Shown: piece after piece, positions 1 through 10,805 of the stretch
Numbering within the stretch: position 1 is the first letter of the stretch
Layout of the letters: each line of letters opens with the position of its first letter
Assembly (NCBI GenBank): GCA_036172665.1
Contig: CM069878.1
Span: 21,772,501 to 21,836,500, forward strand
Source: Prosopocoilus inquinatus
Taxonomy: Eukaryota > Arthropoda > Insecta > Coleoptera > Lucanidae
Direction of reading: 5' to 3'
Length of the DNA stretch: 64,000 nt
Program-made: the position numbers and the translations under genes
The notes under the pieces: generated by a model
The model's input: the letters and a program-made list of their open reading frames with translations, nothing else
What the model was told of the DNA's origin: nothing
The model's database searches: none

Positions 1-2716
1 AACATTTGCGAGGATTCTACGCATGACTCACTCTGTACTTTAAAATAGTGTACTTATACTTGATAGTGCCTACTGACTGAACTTTGACCATAAGCTATTT
101 TTTTCATTGGTTTGCATAATTTATCTGTGAACAAAAACTGAAAATCGAGATAATTTAAATGTGTTTATAAAATCACAAAGTAAATTTATTTTGAAACTCA
201 ATTTTCAGTCTATCCCAACTCAGATCGGTATAAATCACATCAAAGCGAGTAGATGATTAGTAGTAAAGACGAGTACCCACCTAGCCCTACCTGGAATAAT
301 GTGGGAATGCCGGCCATACAAAACATGGCAATGACACCGACAAATTGGCTTGCAAATGAGGGAACACCGACTACAAAACTATATATACAAGTGGAGTAAA
401 AGGACTCAATTTTTCATTGACACAATACAGTGAAGGATCGCCAACTATACAGGTCACGATTTCGCCACAATGCAGTTACGATTTATCTTGCAGCATTGCA
501 GTTACAGAAAGAAATTACGACATTTACAAAATTTCGCAGTTAAATCCAACGTATTTTATTGATCGTAAAGTATCCCTTTTGTAGTATACTTAGTGCCTGA
601 TATTTTTAATACATTTAATAGAGTTCGTGAAACATCATTTCAAAGTAGGTAGTGTTCTTAAATTTATTTTTTATATGAAGATTTGGCGTGATGTAACAAT
701 AAAAAATCCAATAAAGCAATCAATATAATATTTAAAAGTAATCAAAGAAATTAAAAATTCGAATGTATATAGAACGAGCATTTTCTCCTGGAGCAAAAAA
801 TTAGTAGGTATTAAATTCTCTCTGCTGCAAATCCTCGTCGGCGAATGTTAAATATTATAATATACTGCGCAAACTTCCCTTGTATAGAGAGAGCATAATG
901 AAACGTCGAGTGCTCCGCGTACCAGCTTCTTTTTATGTCATCTCAAAGCGCAGTGTTTAATTGCGATTCAAGTCTTTTCATAATGCGCTTGCACAAGAGT
1001 TTATGAGTGTGTGGCGAGCGGAAGGACTCGGTTATGATCTCCATGGGTAACGAGGATGGAACTTTTTGTCGCTACTTCTGACTTCTGCCAACCTGTTGCA
1101 GGGGACTAAACTTATTTCTCCCCCCCCCCCCCAAGCACATCCAGGACTTTTTGTTTTCTTTAGTAAAATCAAAGAATTCCTTACAAACAAGGTTTTGCTT
1201 TGCTCTAATAGAAAATCATAAAATCTCCGCAACCAATAAAAATTTGCATATCCTGAAAAGATAAAAGCAGTAAATATAAAGGAGCGACCTGTTTAAAGTG
1301 TTCGTGTTCGTTATGCCGTAACACTATAACAGTATCTTATCTGGCTGATATCAAAGCATGCATATAAATCAGTCCTTTACACACATGGGGCACACGATCG
1401 CCTTGTTCTTTGCCCGTAAACAGCAGTAGCTCACCGGGTCTCGTGTTGCGACTTTACCTGAGCGGTTATGAACTCGTCGTCCTGGGCGGTCCTTTCTCAA
1501 GTATTTCACCGTAAAATTCAATAACCAATACATCCACAGACATCCTACGTGTCTCATTAGACGGTTTAAAGTGTGCAATATCAGAATTTAATTTGTATAT
1601 ACTTATATTTTTCCATCTTCTTTTTACATTGCAAAGAAAATCAAAATTTATTGTCGTGAAAGAAGAGAAAACGTCGGAAGTCAGCCTTTGGGAACGCAAT
1701 ACGTTTCTCATCTTTTTGATATCTGAAAAGAAATTGATTTCCAAAAGAAAGATTTGCGGCAGAGTCGGCGGCGGCAAGTCAATAAAAACACTTAAAACAT
1801 CAAAAAGGTCCTCGATATTAACACTGCACGCACCACACATATCAAACAAAGCGAATCTCCATTACGCGAACGGATAAGTAGATCTCAGATTCGACAGTTG
1901 AGGTAAAAGCTCAACCACTTTCGTACGTGTGTTAAACATCGAATCCGTTCCGGCTGAGCGGTTCGATCCGCAAAAAGACAAACAAAGGAGGATATGTGTT
2001 TTCGTCGGGAAGAAACCGAAAAGGTAAATGCGCTCCTCGGAGCGCGTAATCAAAGAGGAGAGGCTGAAAATCTCTTGTAATGGTCTTGTCGGCGTTGCCG
2101 TGGTTACTTATTGATATTTGTGTTAAGATAAACTCGGATGTTGCAGCATTGAACGGATTATAATGGAATTTTCATGTCGACGTGAAGTGCACGCAGTTTA
2201 CCCTCGTTTTGTTATTTATTACCGGGGGTGCAAATCGCATAATTTCGTGAGCTCCGAACCGTTAATTTACTAACGAAAATTATAAAGATTACCCCAGCAA
2301 TACATATAATGAGATCTATTTTTGTTAATCGTAATTTTGGAAAACGGAACCCCGTGCATTCTCTCATCACATATGTATGATGTAAACATCGCGTTATAGC
2401 CTGATATTATAAACTCAGATTAAATTCAAACAACGATGTCATATCAATTAACAAATTCATTAAATTAAAATCTACTGCTTATATTAAATTATAAATTATA
2501 ACGAGCTGGCAAGAACTCGTGAAACAGAGAAACACAACCGGTTTGAACTGTACAGTTATTAAAAAACATATATTCAGTAAATGTATTTTACATACCCAAG
2601 TAAGTAATCAAAATGTTTTACTAAATTCTTATAAATGTATATAAAGCATTTCTATGCATGCCTTACAGTATAACTTTGATACCCACAGCCAGTAATCCAA
2701 AGTATTACAATGAAAC
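1..2716. other. Gene-free stretch
   Basis: No coding region, RNA gene or clear repeat can be supported here. The sequence is AT-rich with slightly GC-richer pockets around 880-1070 and 1640-2110. A 13-base C run lies at 1120-1132. Overlapping open frames at 1369-1849 on the minus strand show no recognisable domain and lie in different frames of the same DNA, so they are taken as chance frames. Confidence 0.5.
1120..1132. repeat. Poly-C homopolymer
   Basis: A run of 13 C residues in otherwise AT-rich DNA. The length may be unstable or mis-assembled. Confidence 0.9.
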
Positions 2717-2723
2717 ATGTCTA

Positions 2724-3630
2724 CGGGTGTTCTTTTACTGTGTGCAAATATTTAAACCTGATATGTCACCATAAATGGCAACGATTGAACGCATATGTTC
2801 TTAACATAAATGTAATAGTTTTCGAGAAAAAAGCAGTGGCAGATTTTCAATAAACCGTTTGAGAACTGCTAGCATAGCTAAAAGTGGAACGCGGCCCGAA
2901 ATCGTTGAGGGTCAGTGCCTTATCGGAACTCGAGGAGGAACCACGTAACTCTCGCCGCTGCGATCAGCTGGTCCGTCAAAGCGTTTACAATTTAAATTAA
3001 CTTCACTGCAAGTAATTACAAGTTTAAGTATTAAATTAAAATCTAGTGCAATTCAAGAAGCTGCGGTTCGTAATTGCCGAACAAATTAAAAGCGAGGTAC
3101 AAACAAATTATAATTTCTCATTGCATATTATTTTTAAAAGACTTATAAAAATTTTACATTTACTTTGTTTCCAAGGACCGTAAGTAGTAATACTTTCATT
3201 GTTAGCAGCGAGATTGCAGCAAAAGTTTATTTACGTAAAAGGGTGAAGGAAGAATATTTTTAACACGCTTCCCTAATAGGTGCATAAATTTTCGGATTTA
3301 TCCGTCGATAGTTAATATCGTAAAACATATTATTTCGCTCGGTGAATTAAAATTTTAAATAAAATAATTAATAAACGATATCAGTGATTATTATTACGAA
3401 ACTCTGCGTTGAATATCGAGTGCGGTATCGGTGGACGTGCTCATACCGAGAGGAAGGCGAAGTTGACCTTCCTATCTTTCTCGTACATTTCAACAGTTTC
3501 AAACAAGTGGTCTGTCCGAAATTTTTTGGCTATGATACGGTGGCCACCAAAAAATACCCGCAGAAGGTAGTACTTCGCTTACTTATACTGAGTTTTTTTT
3601 TTATTTGCACACAGTAAAAGAACACTCTGT
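2724..3630. mobile_element. Non-autonomous TIR element with 7-bp target duplication
   Basis: A 907-bp element. Its ends are inverted repeats of about 24 bp (GTGTTCTTTTACTGTGTGC and its complement). The left end reads CGGGTGTTC and the right end, complemented, ACAGAGTGTTC. Identical copies of ATGTCTA lie immediately outside (2717-2723 and 3631-3637) and look like a target-site duplication. The interior has no transposase; the 77-codon frame at 3384-3617 overlaps the right TIR and has no domain. The superfamily is not assigned. The terminal box resembles the ends of the foldback elements further along the window. Confidence 0.75.
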
Positions 3631-3874
3631 ATGTCTATATGGCAAAGACACATTTTCTGTTGCGGTACAGCTCAGTAGGATTACCACCAGGTAAAATAAT
3701 TTTAACAATTTTTACAGAATGTCATTACTTTTCATGTTTAAGGTACGTTAATGTTTAAATTTTCAATTAGGAATTAGACTGTTATAATTTTTTTTAAGAA
3801 TAATGCAAAAACTCTTTTATAAACACTACTAAAATAAACTTTAACAGTGGTACGATTGTTTTATGATTAAGTCC

Positions 3875-4010
3875 AATTTCATAATCGAACTAAAGGAGAC
3901 TTTAAAATAAAAGTCACATTATTATGTGTAAATAACTGTGTTTTCGCATTTGTTTTTACATCTGACCGTGATTTTAATTTGTAAGTCTCCTTTAGTTCGA
4001 TTATGAAATT
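3875..4010. repeat. Small hairpin element (MITE-like)
   Basis: Perfect 26-bp inverted arms at 3875-3900 and 3985-4010 (starting AATTTCATAATCGAAC) enclose about 84 bp of AT-rich DNA. The arm resembles the left end of the element at 14466, which also carries TTTCATAATC followed by a TAAAGGAG-like stretch, so both may belong to one MITE family. Confidence 0.7.
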
Positions 4011-4581
4011 ATCCTAAGTTTACTAATTCATAGCGCCAATTAAAAATATTTACACAACCCACGTCTGGTTTCTGGATTAGATAGTTTAAGTTTTAACATG
4101 TGCGAACGAAGGTTTACTTTATTCAATGATTGTTCAGGACAATGTGCAAATGTGTAATTATAACCGTTTAGAAAGTATCCGGAAATTTTTTGGGAATTTT
4201 TTCCATTATGTGGCTTTCTCAGCAGCTGAGGAGCATAGTATTTTTTTCAAAATCATTTTTTCAAAGAATCAAATATAAAAAAAGTGACAACAGGCAATGA
4301 ATTCTAACAATTTTAAATAAACAAAGAGATTTGAGCAAGTACGGCAAATTTAAGAAAAGACAAAAAATATGGAGTATTTCTCAGCAGAGGGGTTCATAAT
4401 TAAAGAAGAATCCTGTACTTATAGTTGGAAATATGCACCACCATGAATAAAAATCGAACAAAAATGACGTCTTACTTTCATGAAGGTAACGGAGCTGTAT
4501 AAAAGTACAAGTAATTGACTAGTCTTTACAACGTTATTGTATCTAAGAAGATCTAACAAGAAAATCTATACGAAACCAAAC

Positions 4582-4838
4582 AATTGAAGACCATAACTTC
4601 AAAAGGGTCTAAGTGCCAAAAAGATGTTTAGAAGTTATTAAGAAAACTGATTTACTAAATCTTAAACGCACATACAGATATCGCCAGCTGTAATTCATTT
4701 ATTACACTTTTTATTTAGCCACAGGTACATAGACCATTTTGCATGACATTGGACTTTGCCAATAGACCCATTTGTTGAGAAAATATCAATTTTTGATATT
4801 TTGGCACTTAAACACTTTTGAAGTTATGGTCTTCAATT
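4582..4838. repeat. Inverted-repeat element, 257 bp
   Basis: Arms of about 40 bp begin AATTGAAGACCATAACTTC at the left and are complemented at 4795-4838. A few mismatches separate the arms. There is no coding capacity. It is probably a MITE, family not identified. Confidence 0.65.
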
Positions 4839-5618
4839 ATGATCGGATTTGTAAGCAGTAAAGAGCAAATGTACAAAGAAATTCTTTTTACTAATAGTTT
4901 CGTTTCGAATAAAATCGTTTAAGTGGAAAATAAAAGTCAAGAAGTTTATTAAAATATTCCTAAGCTGGTAAATTTTTTTTTTAATGTTCCGTGTGGAGTT
5001 CCAGCACACGAAAGAATTTACTTCTCTTGTGTCGACAAAGGAGCGTCAGTTAATTAAGTAAATTCTCTAAAAACGCGCCCGAAAATTAATTCGGCGAGTA
5101 ATAATTTCACGCATATTTAATTTAAAAACGAGCGGTGCCGTACGTGCGAAAGGTTACGGTTCATATTTTCGAGGGAGAAGCATCCACTTACTTCGAGCTG
5201 GATGTATCGGTGGGTAAAACCCGGAAAGATCCAATTACATTACGCTTCCGGCCGGACAAATTAGGTAAGATGGATCGCTTCGACATATAATAAGAAAATT
5301 CTAGATTATCGCTTTTTGCACCCTAGCACCCCTTTGCAGCTTTATGGGCGTGATTTGTTAGATACGAGCCCCTCATATATTTTTATCCGAACGCGAGCTG
5401 GCCTTAACCCCTTTTCCGACTTCGTCCATAAATAAGGCAGACCTTTAAAATTTAGATTAAAAGTTACCAGAAGGATTAGGGCGAAAGCTAACATGGTATC
5501 AATCAAAACAATTTATTTTTCTTGGCTGAAAAAAAAACTTTGACCATTTTAACAAGTCATTTCGAAGCTTAATCCATTATTTTATAATTTACTGTACAGT
5601 GACCAGCAGAAAGCTAGA
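4839..5618. other. Gene-free stretch with a GC-richer pocket
   Basis: No gene or repeat was recognised. A moderately GC-richer, CpG-containing pocket spans about 5020-5430; nothing specific can be assigned to it. Confidence 0.4.
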
Positions 5619-5925
5619 CATACCGGGTGTCACAAGATGGGCGGCGACCGGCGATATATGTATATATGGCTAACCGCAATACCGACAGCTTTGGGAGAAA
5701 AAATATATAGTCAAAGTGACCAAGAGAAATTCAAAGAAAATATTTTTAGGTATCTGAGTTGACCGCAAGGGGGCGCAATCAACAGGGTCATCAATAAAAA
5801 TTAATTTTTCTAGCAAAAGTCTCGGAATAAGATACAGTTTTGATAACGGCATTAGAAAGCTGAATTAATTCTGCTGAACTTTGATTTTAGACTTATTATC
5901 GTATCAGCGTTAATAAGGGTATAGT
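5619..5925 (-). repeat. Dispersed repeat unit A, copy 1
   Basis: Bases about 5690-5905 match, in reverse complement, the segment at 8912-9135, and match the left palindrome arm at 8797-8890 in forward orientation. The copy begins near a terminal-box motif (ACCGGGTGTCAC at 5622). The open frame on the minus strand (5670-5852) has a counterpart at 8980-9231. Both simply reflect the shared DNA, and the peptides match no protein family I know. Confidence 0.7.
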
Positions 5926-7603
5926 AAACAGTTGAATTATTTACTTTAAAAAATATCATAACTTCTGTAGCCTTTGTCAGAAATTAACGAACTTCGGCTC
6001 ATTTGAAAGAGAACTTTTAGCTGATTTAAAGTTTCGATTCAACGACTCCGGCTACTTTGTTATAAAGTAGTTAGAGGGCGCCATTTGCGAAAGTAATAGT
6101 TTTTCCCAGTTTCCCTAAAAAAATTTTAATGGAAAGAGGTATTTCTTTTACAGTGATTACAAATCATCCAATCAGGAGAACATCAAGGTGAAAACCCGAA
6201 ATTGATACATTCTTCGTTCTCGAGTTATTACCAAATAAGTCTATTAACTGAAGATAAAAACGAATCTAAAAGCTCAAACAAATTGTACCGAGTAACACTT
6301 TTCATTTAGAGGTAGATAGAAAGACATTAATCTGTTTAAATGCACGTAGCTGTTTTTGAGAGCGTATTATTTTAATAAAAGAACAATACTGCAAACAAAC
6401 ACAGAAATGAGAAAAATAGAGGCACTAAATAAAAGTAATGAAAAATAAAATGTTAAATCACGGAAAGCATTTTGAACATTTATTAAATACATTGTAATCA
6501 ATAATGATTGAATGATTGAAAATATTTTCAAAACATTATCCATGTTACAATCCGAAACAGCCGTTCACCATCCGTAAGGTACAGCGGCACAGTGAAACTT
6601 TGTTGATCATAGTGCATGATTATTGTTCATTGCTTTTATTTAGTGTTTGAATTATTACTGTTTCTCTATTTTTTGTTGTATTCGTGTGTTTAAACATCTG
6701 TTCCCAAAAACATTTAAATTCTTCTATATATTGTCCTAACATCAGACATCGGTTTTGGTCACTATTTATGTAAAAGTACATATTTCTATCAGAAGTACAT
6801 ATTTCTCGACAAGTCATTATCAGTACGTATTTTGAAAATAGCGCGCATTTTGTAACGTTTCTGCCTTAAAGTAGAGCCACAGATTAATACAGAATACAAA
6901 GGCTCCAGGCTGCACTTTTGATATTGCCTGAAAGATTCCGTAACCTTCAGCCATTGTTTGGGTGGTTGATAAACTGCGAAGTTTGAAAACTGCAGCGTAT
7001 TTAAGGTTGCCAACTTTATGTTTTAAAAAAACCAGCCTTTAATTGAGGAAAGTTTGAATTACACACAAGACGATAGAAAAACTAGTATTTTGTAAAACAT
7101 GAATAACACATTTCTAAACCATTAACGGTAAAAGAAGAACTTTGAATCGATTTCATATCGATTTAAAAATATCGAATTACAAAAAAATCAATTTCATAAA
7201 ATTCTATCTTTATGGTTATAGATAAGCTGTATTACAAATGAGTTTTTTATTCAATAAACAGTTTAAAAAATAAAACAATTTTTATACAAATATTTATTTA
7301 TACAATTAATTAATTTAATTAATCAGATACATCAGTCTTCTGATTTTACTGGTTTAGAAAAGGACCTTAATAATTTCTATTTAAAAATACTTTCAATTTC
7401 ATACAACAAAAAACAGATTCGATCTCAAAGAAAAAATCAATTCACTCAGAAATAGGTTTTTATGAGAGAAAAAATTGTTATATGTTTAGTATGTTAATGC
7501 AGTTTTACAATTTTAGACTGCGGCTTTAGACTATTCTTTTATTTTAAACAGTTTAAATTGTGTGGTAAACGTAATCAAAAATGAAACTCTTTCTAAAAAA
7601 ATA
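5926..7603. other. Gene-free stretch
   Basis: No gene is supported. Two adjacent minus-strand frames at 6620-7013 (65 and 74 codons, overlapping in different frames) have no recognisable motif. A small TATCGATTT inverted pair sits near 7150. Confidence 0.4.
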
Positions 7604-8696
7604 TACCGGGTGTCCCGCGCCAGGTGCTCGCCCTTCTAGAATCTTTATTTATTAATCGATTAACCTGAATTTTGGAGACAATAAACTAAACAAAAAATGA
7701 AATTTTCCGACATACTGATAGTCGTCATAGGATTTCCGGCTTCGCCGGAAGTGATATCAACTTTCTTATTTTAAACATACATATTACGCTACATATTTTT
7801 ACATATTTAAAATGTACGGATCATTACGAGTCCGAATACGTATCAATTGTTAATTTTGGTTTCCATGACAACGAAAAAAAGACTTTTATTTTTCAATCTA
7901 GAAAGCTGTGAATCGCAATTTTACGATCTAATGCGATCAAGTGTTTCGAAAAAATCACTCTTTTGATGGTATTTTGGTTTTTAACATTTTTACAGTATTT
8001 GAAATTTTCCTTAGCTCTTAACTCATCTTTTTCGATATAACCTCATATGTTTCTTAGCTTAATTCAACTGAACATTTTTTTCTGAATACGCTGATACCAA
8101 ATACATCATATTTTCTTTGAAAGACATTTGAAATAAAGGGAGTGTAAAATTTCAATAAGACATTCTCTATTTTAAATTATTTTTAAAGAAAATATAACAT
8201 ATTTGGTATCAGGGTATTCAGAAGGAAATGTTCTGTTGAACTAAGCTAAGAAACACATGAATTTCTATTTAAAAAAATGAGTTAAGAGCTAATGAAAATT
8301 TCAAATACTGTAAACATGTTAAAAATCAAAATACCGTCAAAGGAGTGATTTTTTCGAAACACTTGATCGCATTAGATCGAAAAAATTCGATTCATAGCTT
8401 TCTAGATTGAAAAATAAAAAAGTTTTTTTTCGTTGTCATGGAAACCAAAATTAACAATTGATACGTATTCGGACTCGTAATGCTCCGTAGATGTTAAATA
8501 TGTAAAAATATGTAGGGTGTTCCATTTAAAATAAGAAGGTTGATATGCCTTCCGGCGAAACCGGAAGTCCTATGACGACTGTCGGTATGTCGAAAAATTC
8601 CATTTTTTGTTTAGTTTATCGCCTCCATAATTCAGGTTAATCGATTAATAAATAAAGATTCTAGAAAGGTGAGCACATGGCGCGGGACACCCGATA
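7604..8696. mobile_element. Long-arm foldback element 1
   Basis: Almost the whole 1.09 kb is one imperfect inverted repeat centred near 8150, with arms of about 500 bp. The ends are CCGGGTGTCCCGCG and its complement. Inside each arm, in mirrored order, are a pair reading CTTCCGG...CCGGAAG, the phrase TTTAAAATAAGAA next to it, a GAAACCAAAATTAAC block and a TTTGGTATCAG block close to the centre. There is no transposase. The arms differ at scattered bases, so the element is not recent. The CTTCCGG/TAAAATAAGAA module is shared with the foldback element at 26256-27904. Confidence 0.8.
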
Positions 8697-8796
8697 GAAT
8701 ATTTGCAGCTAAAAAATTCGTTGTTTTAACAAATTGTACCAAATCTTGTACAGGGTCTTCATAATTCATTGTATCCACGTGTCTAAGTTCAGCCTG

Positions 8797-9015
8797 AAAT
8801 CTCAGAATAAGATACAGCTTTGATAACGCCATTAGAAAGCTGAATTAATTCTGCACAACTTTGATTTTAGACTTTTTATCGTATCAAATTCTGTGTTCGT
8901 AGCTATATGCTACGAACACAGAATTTGATACGATAAAAAGTCTAAAATCAAAGTTGTGCAGAATTAATTCAGCTTTCTAATGGCGTTATCAAAGCTGTAT
9001 CTTATTCTGAGATTT
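8797..9015. repeat. Perfect palindrome, 107-bp arms and 5-nt loop
   Basis: Arm 8797-8903 is, base for base by eye, the reverse complement of 8909-9015; the loop is TATAT (8904-8908). The arm is a piece of repeat unit A. To the right the sequence continues as the rest of unit A (to about 9135). To the left it is unrelated. The structure is a head-to-head duplication of unit A. Perfect arms mean either a very recent event, gene-conversion-like maintenance, or an artefact of library or assembly. Confidence 0.9.
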
Positions 9016-9135
9016 TTGTTAGAAAAATTAATTTTTATTAATGGCCCTATTGATTGCGCCCCCTTGCGATCAATTCAGATACCTAAATATATTTTCTTTG
9101 ATTCTGTCTTGGTCACTTTGACTATATATACAGGC
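9016..9135 (+). repeat. Dispersed repeat unit A, copy 2 (remainder)
   Basis: Continues the homology to the reverse complement of 5690-5800, including the stretches TTAGAAAAATTAATTTTTAT and GATTGCGCCCCCTTGCG. The homology fades at the ACTATATATA near 9121-9130, after which the sequences differ. Confidence 0.65.
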
Positions 9136-10598
9136 TGGACCAATAGTGCGTATTCGGTGGATATTGCCTATATTAATGCAGACTTTTTAAATCTGTTTTC
9201 GCTATTACTTACCGGTGATATAGATTCATGATTTAAAATTAGTTACAATGATACAGGGTGTTCCGTGTGGCTGTGCCAGACCAAAGTTGTGTTTTTTTTA
9301 ATGGAAGATACCTTATATTATGGTTTCTTTCGATTCGCCTTTAAGAGTACATAAATTTATTATAAGGATGCTATGTACCTAAACCTAATAGTTATTGATA
9401 TATTGATATTTCAATGTAAAAAATGCTATTATTTGATGTTTTACAGATTAGATGTTTATTAAAATTCGGCATTTAAATTTTACAGTAACGTTACATAACC
9501 TCTATGGAACAGAAAACAATTTCCATCTCGAACATATTCCTATTATTTCACACAGGGTGATTCATAACTCCGATGTTTATTTTACTCGGTTAGTTTAAAT
9601 AGAACACCCTATATTTTATTACTGAATTTAATAGGTTTTTGATTAAGCTCTACAATGACGTAGGGTACAGTATGTGTTATAGAACAACCCTACACACAGT
9701 AAGATGTCAAAATCGTAGATTCATGAATCAGCATTTATTCCATCTTCTAATGGAATATTTTGCCTATAATATCGTTGATTTTATTTAGAAAATCAATACT
9801 GAGTCTGTTTCTAGTTTCTAGTCTGTTAGAAAAAACACTCATTTGATTTATGACATCACAGATGATATGCATACTTAATTTTTATTTTACCAACATTGTC
9901 CGATTATTTTAAGTAAGATTAAGTAACGTTAAGAATTGCAACACTAACAATACAAATGAAAATAACTGTAAAATTATAACCATTAATAATAATGTAAAAA
10001 GTTAGGAAAGAATGGTTTATTGTTTGATATACGACATTAAGATTATGGGCTGTTTTTAAGATAGCAGTAAAGAAAATTTTAATAAAAATTGTCTTAAAAA
10101 CATGAAAACAAATACCAAATATCAGTGTAAACCATTTTTTCTAACTTTTTCATTCAAATATTATTTTCTCGAAAATTATCTTAAGCAATAGATAAATATT
10201 TTTATGTGGTCGTTTAAAGAATTAAACGAGCTATTAAACAGAGGAAAAAAATCAGCAGGTTGTCATTAAAAAAAATCAAGTAGGCATTGGATCTCAGAAA
10301 CAAGAGCAGATAAACAATTGAAACAAATTGGTAATGTAGGTTCTATTGACTCTGAATCACACACCAAATTTCAAATAGATACGTCAAACAGTTTTCGAAA
10401 TATTAAGCCGGTTCCATACTTATGCCCTTCCCTGTATATAATCTGCCAAAACGTATCACAAAGAAAAAACTCATTTAAAGATGATTAGGGAGGATAGATT
10501 ACTAAGAAATTGTTGCAGAGGGCGCAGCGTGCCATATACAGGTCTTTAGACGTAAATGCAACCGTATACGACGTGTACGACCACAATCGTTGGCAGGG
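9136..10598. other. Gene-free stretch with solitary terminal boxes
   Basis: No gene. Three solitary copies of the short box that ends the foldback elements are present: ACAGGGTGTTCC at 9253, ACAGGGTGATTC at 9552 and AACACCCTATA at 9603. They suggest remnants of further decayed elements whose partners are lost. The rest is AT-rich with no structure seen. Confidence 0.45.
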
Positions 10599-10805
10599 AA
10601 TCGATGGATTTTGCGTCATGACAAGACACCGTCGCACACAGCATTGGTTAGCCGCAAGTTCCTGGCTCTAATTCGATTCTCAATGCTCGACCAGGCTTTG
10701 TACGTTTCCCCAAAGTTTGCCTCCTGAGATTTCTTCATTTGGAAAATCATCTTGAAGGACGTGAACAGCAGCAAAGCTTTTGAAGAGTCTTTCGAGCAAC
10801 GTTGA
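10599..10805 (+). pseudogene. mariner-like transposase fragment (DDE/D region)
   Basis: Reading from 10599 gives a 68-codon frame with one internal stop. It begins NRWILRHDKTPSHTAL and later reads DFFIWKIILKDVNSSKAFEE. Mariner transposases have HDNAPSHTA around the second catalytic Asp, and SPDLAPCDFF around the third, followed by a lysine-rich block; the order and spacing here fit that. The second Asp is kept (HDK). The third catalytic position appears lost: SPD is replaced by SPK, and a stop precedes DFF. The N-terminal helix-turn-helix half is absent nearby, and no TIR was found. It is a decayed fragment, catalytically dead as read. The assignment to the mariner family rests on these motifs only. 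Confidence 0.7.

Noticed and set aside
1369..1849. Overlapping minus-strand frames of 69 and 127 codons, with a Cys-containing stretch resembling a zinc-binding tail
   Set aside because: The frames differ, the Cys spacing fits no family I could name, and there is no start context or neighbour.
2094..2107. Second X-box-like site GTTGCCGTGGTTAC
   Set aside because: It has a mismatch in the right half-site and no supporting context.
8632..9231. Open frames at 8632-8832 and 8980-9231 with similar peptides, also at 5670-5852
   Set aside because: The similarity comes from repeat unit A and its palindrome; the peptides are translations of repeat DNA, not a protein family.
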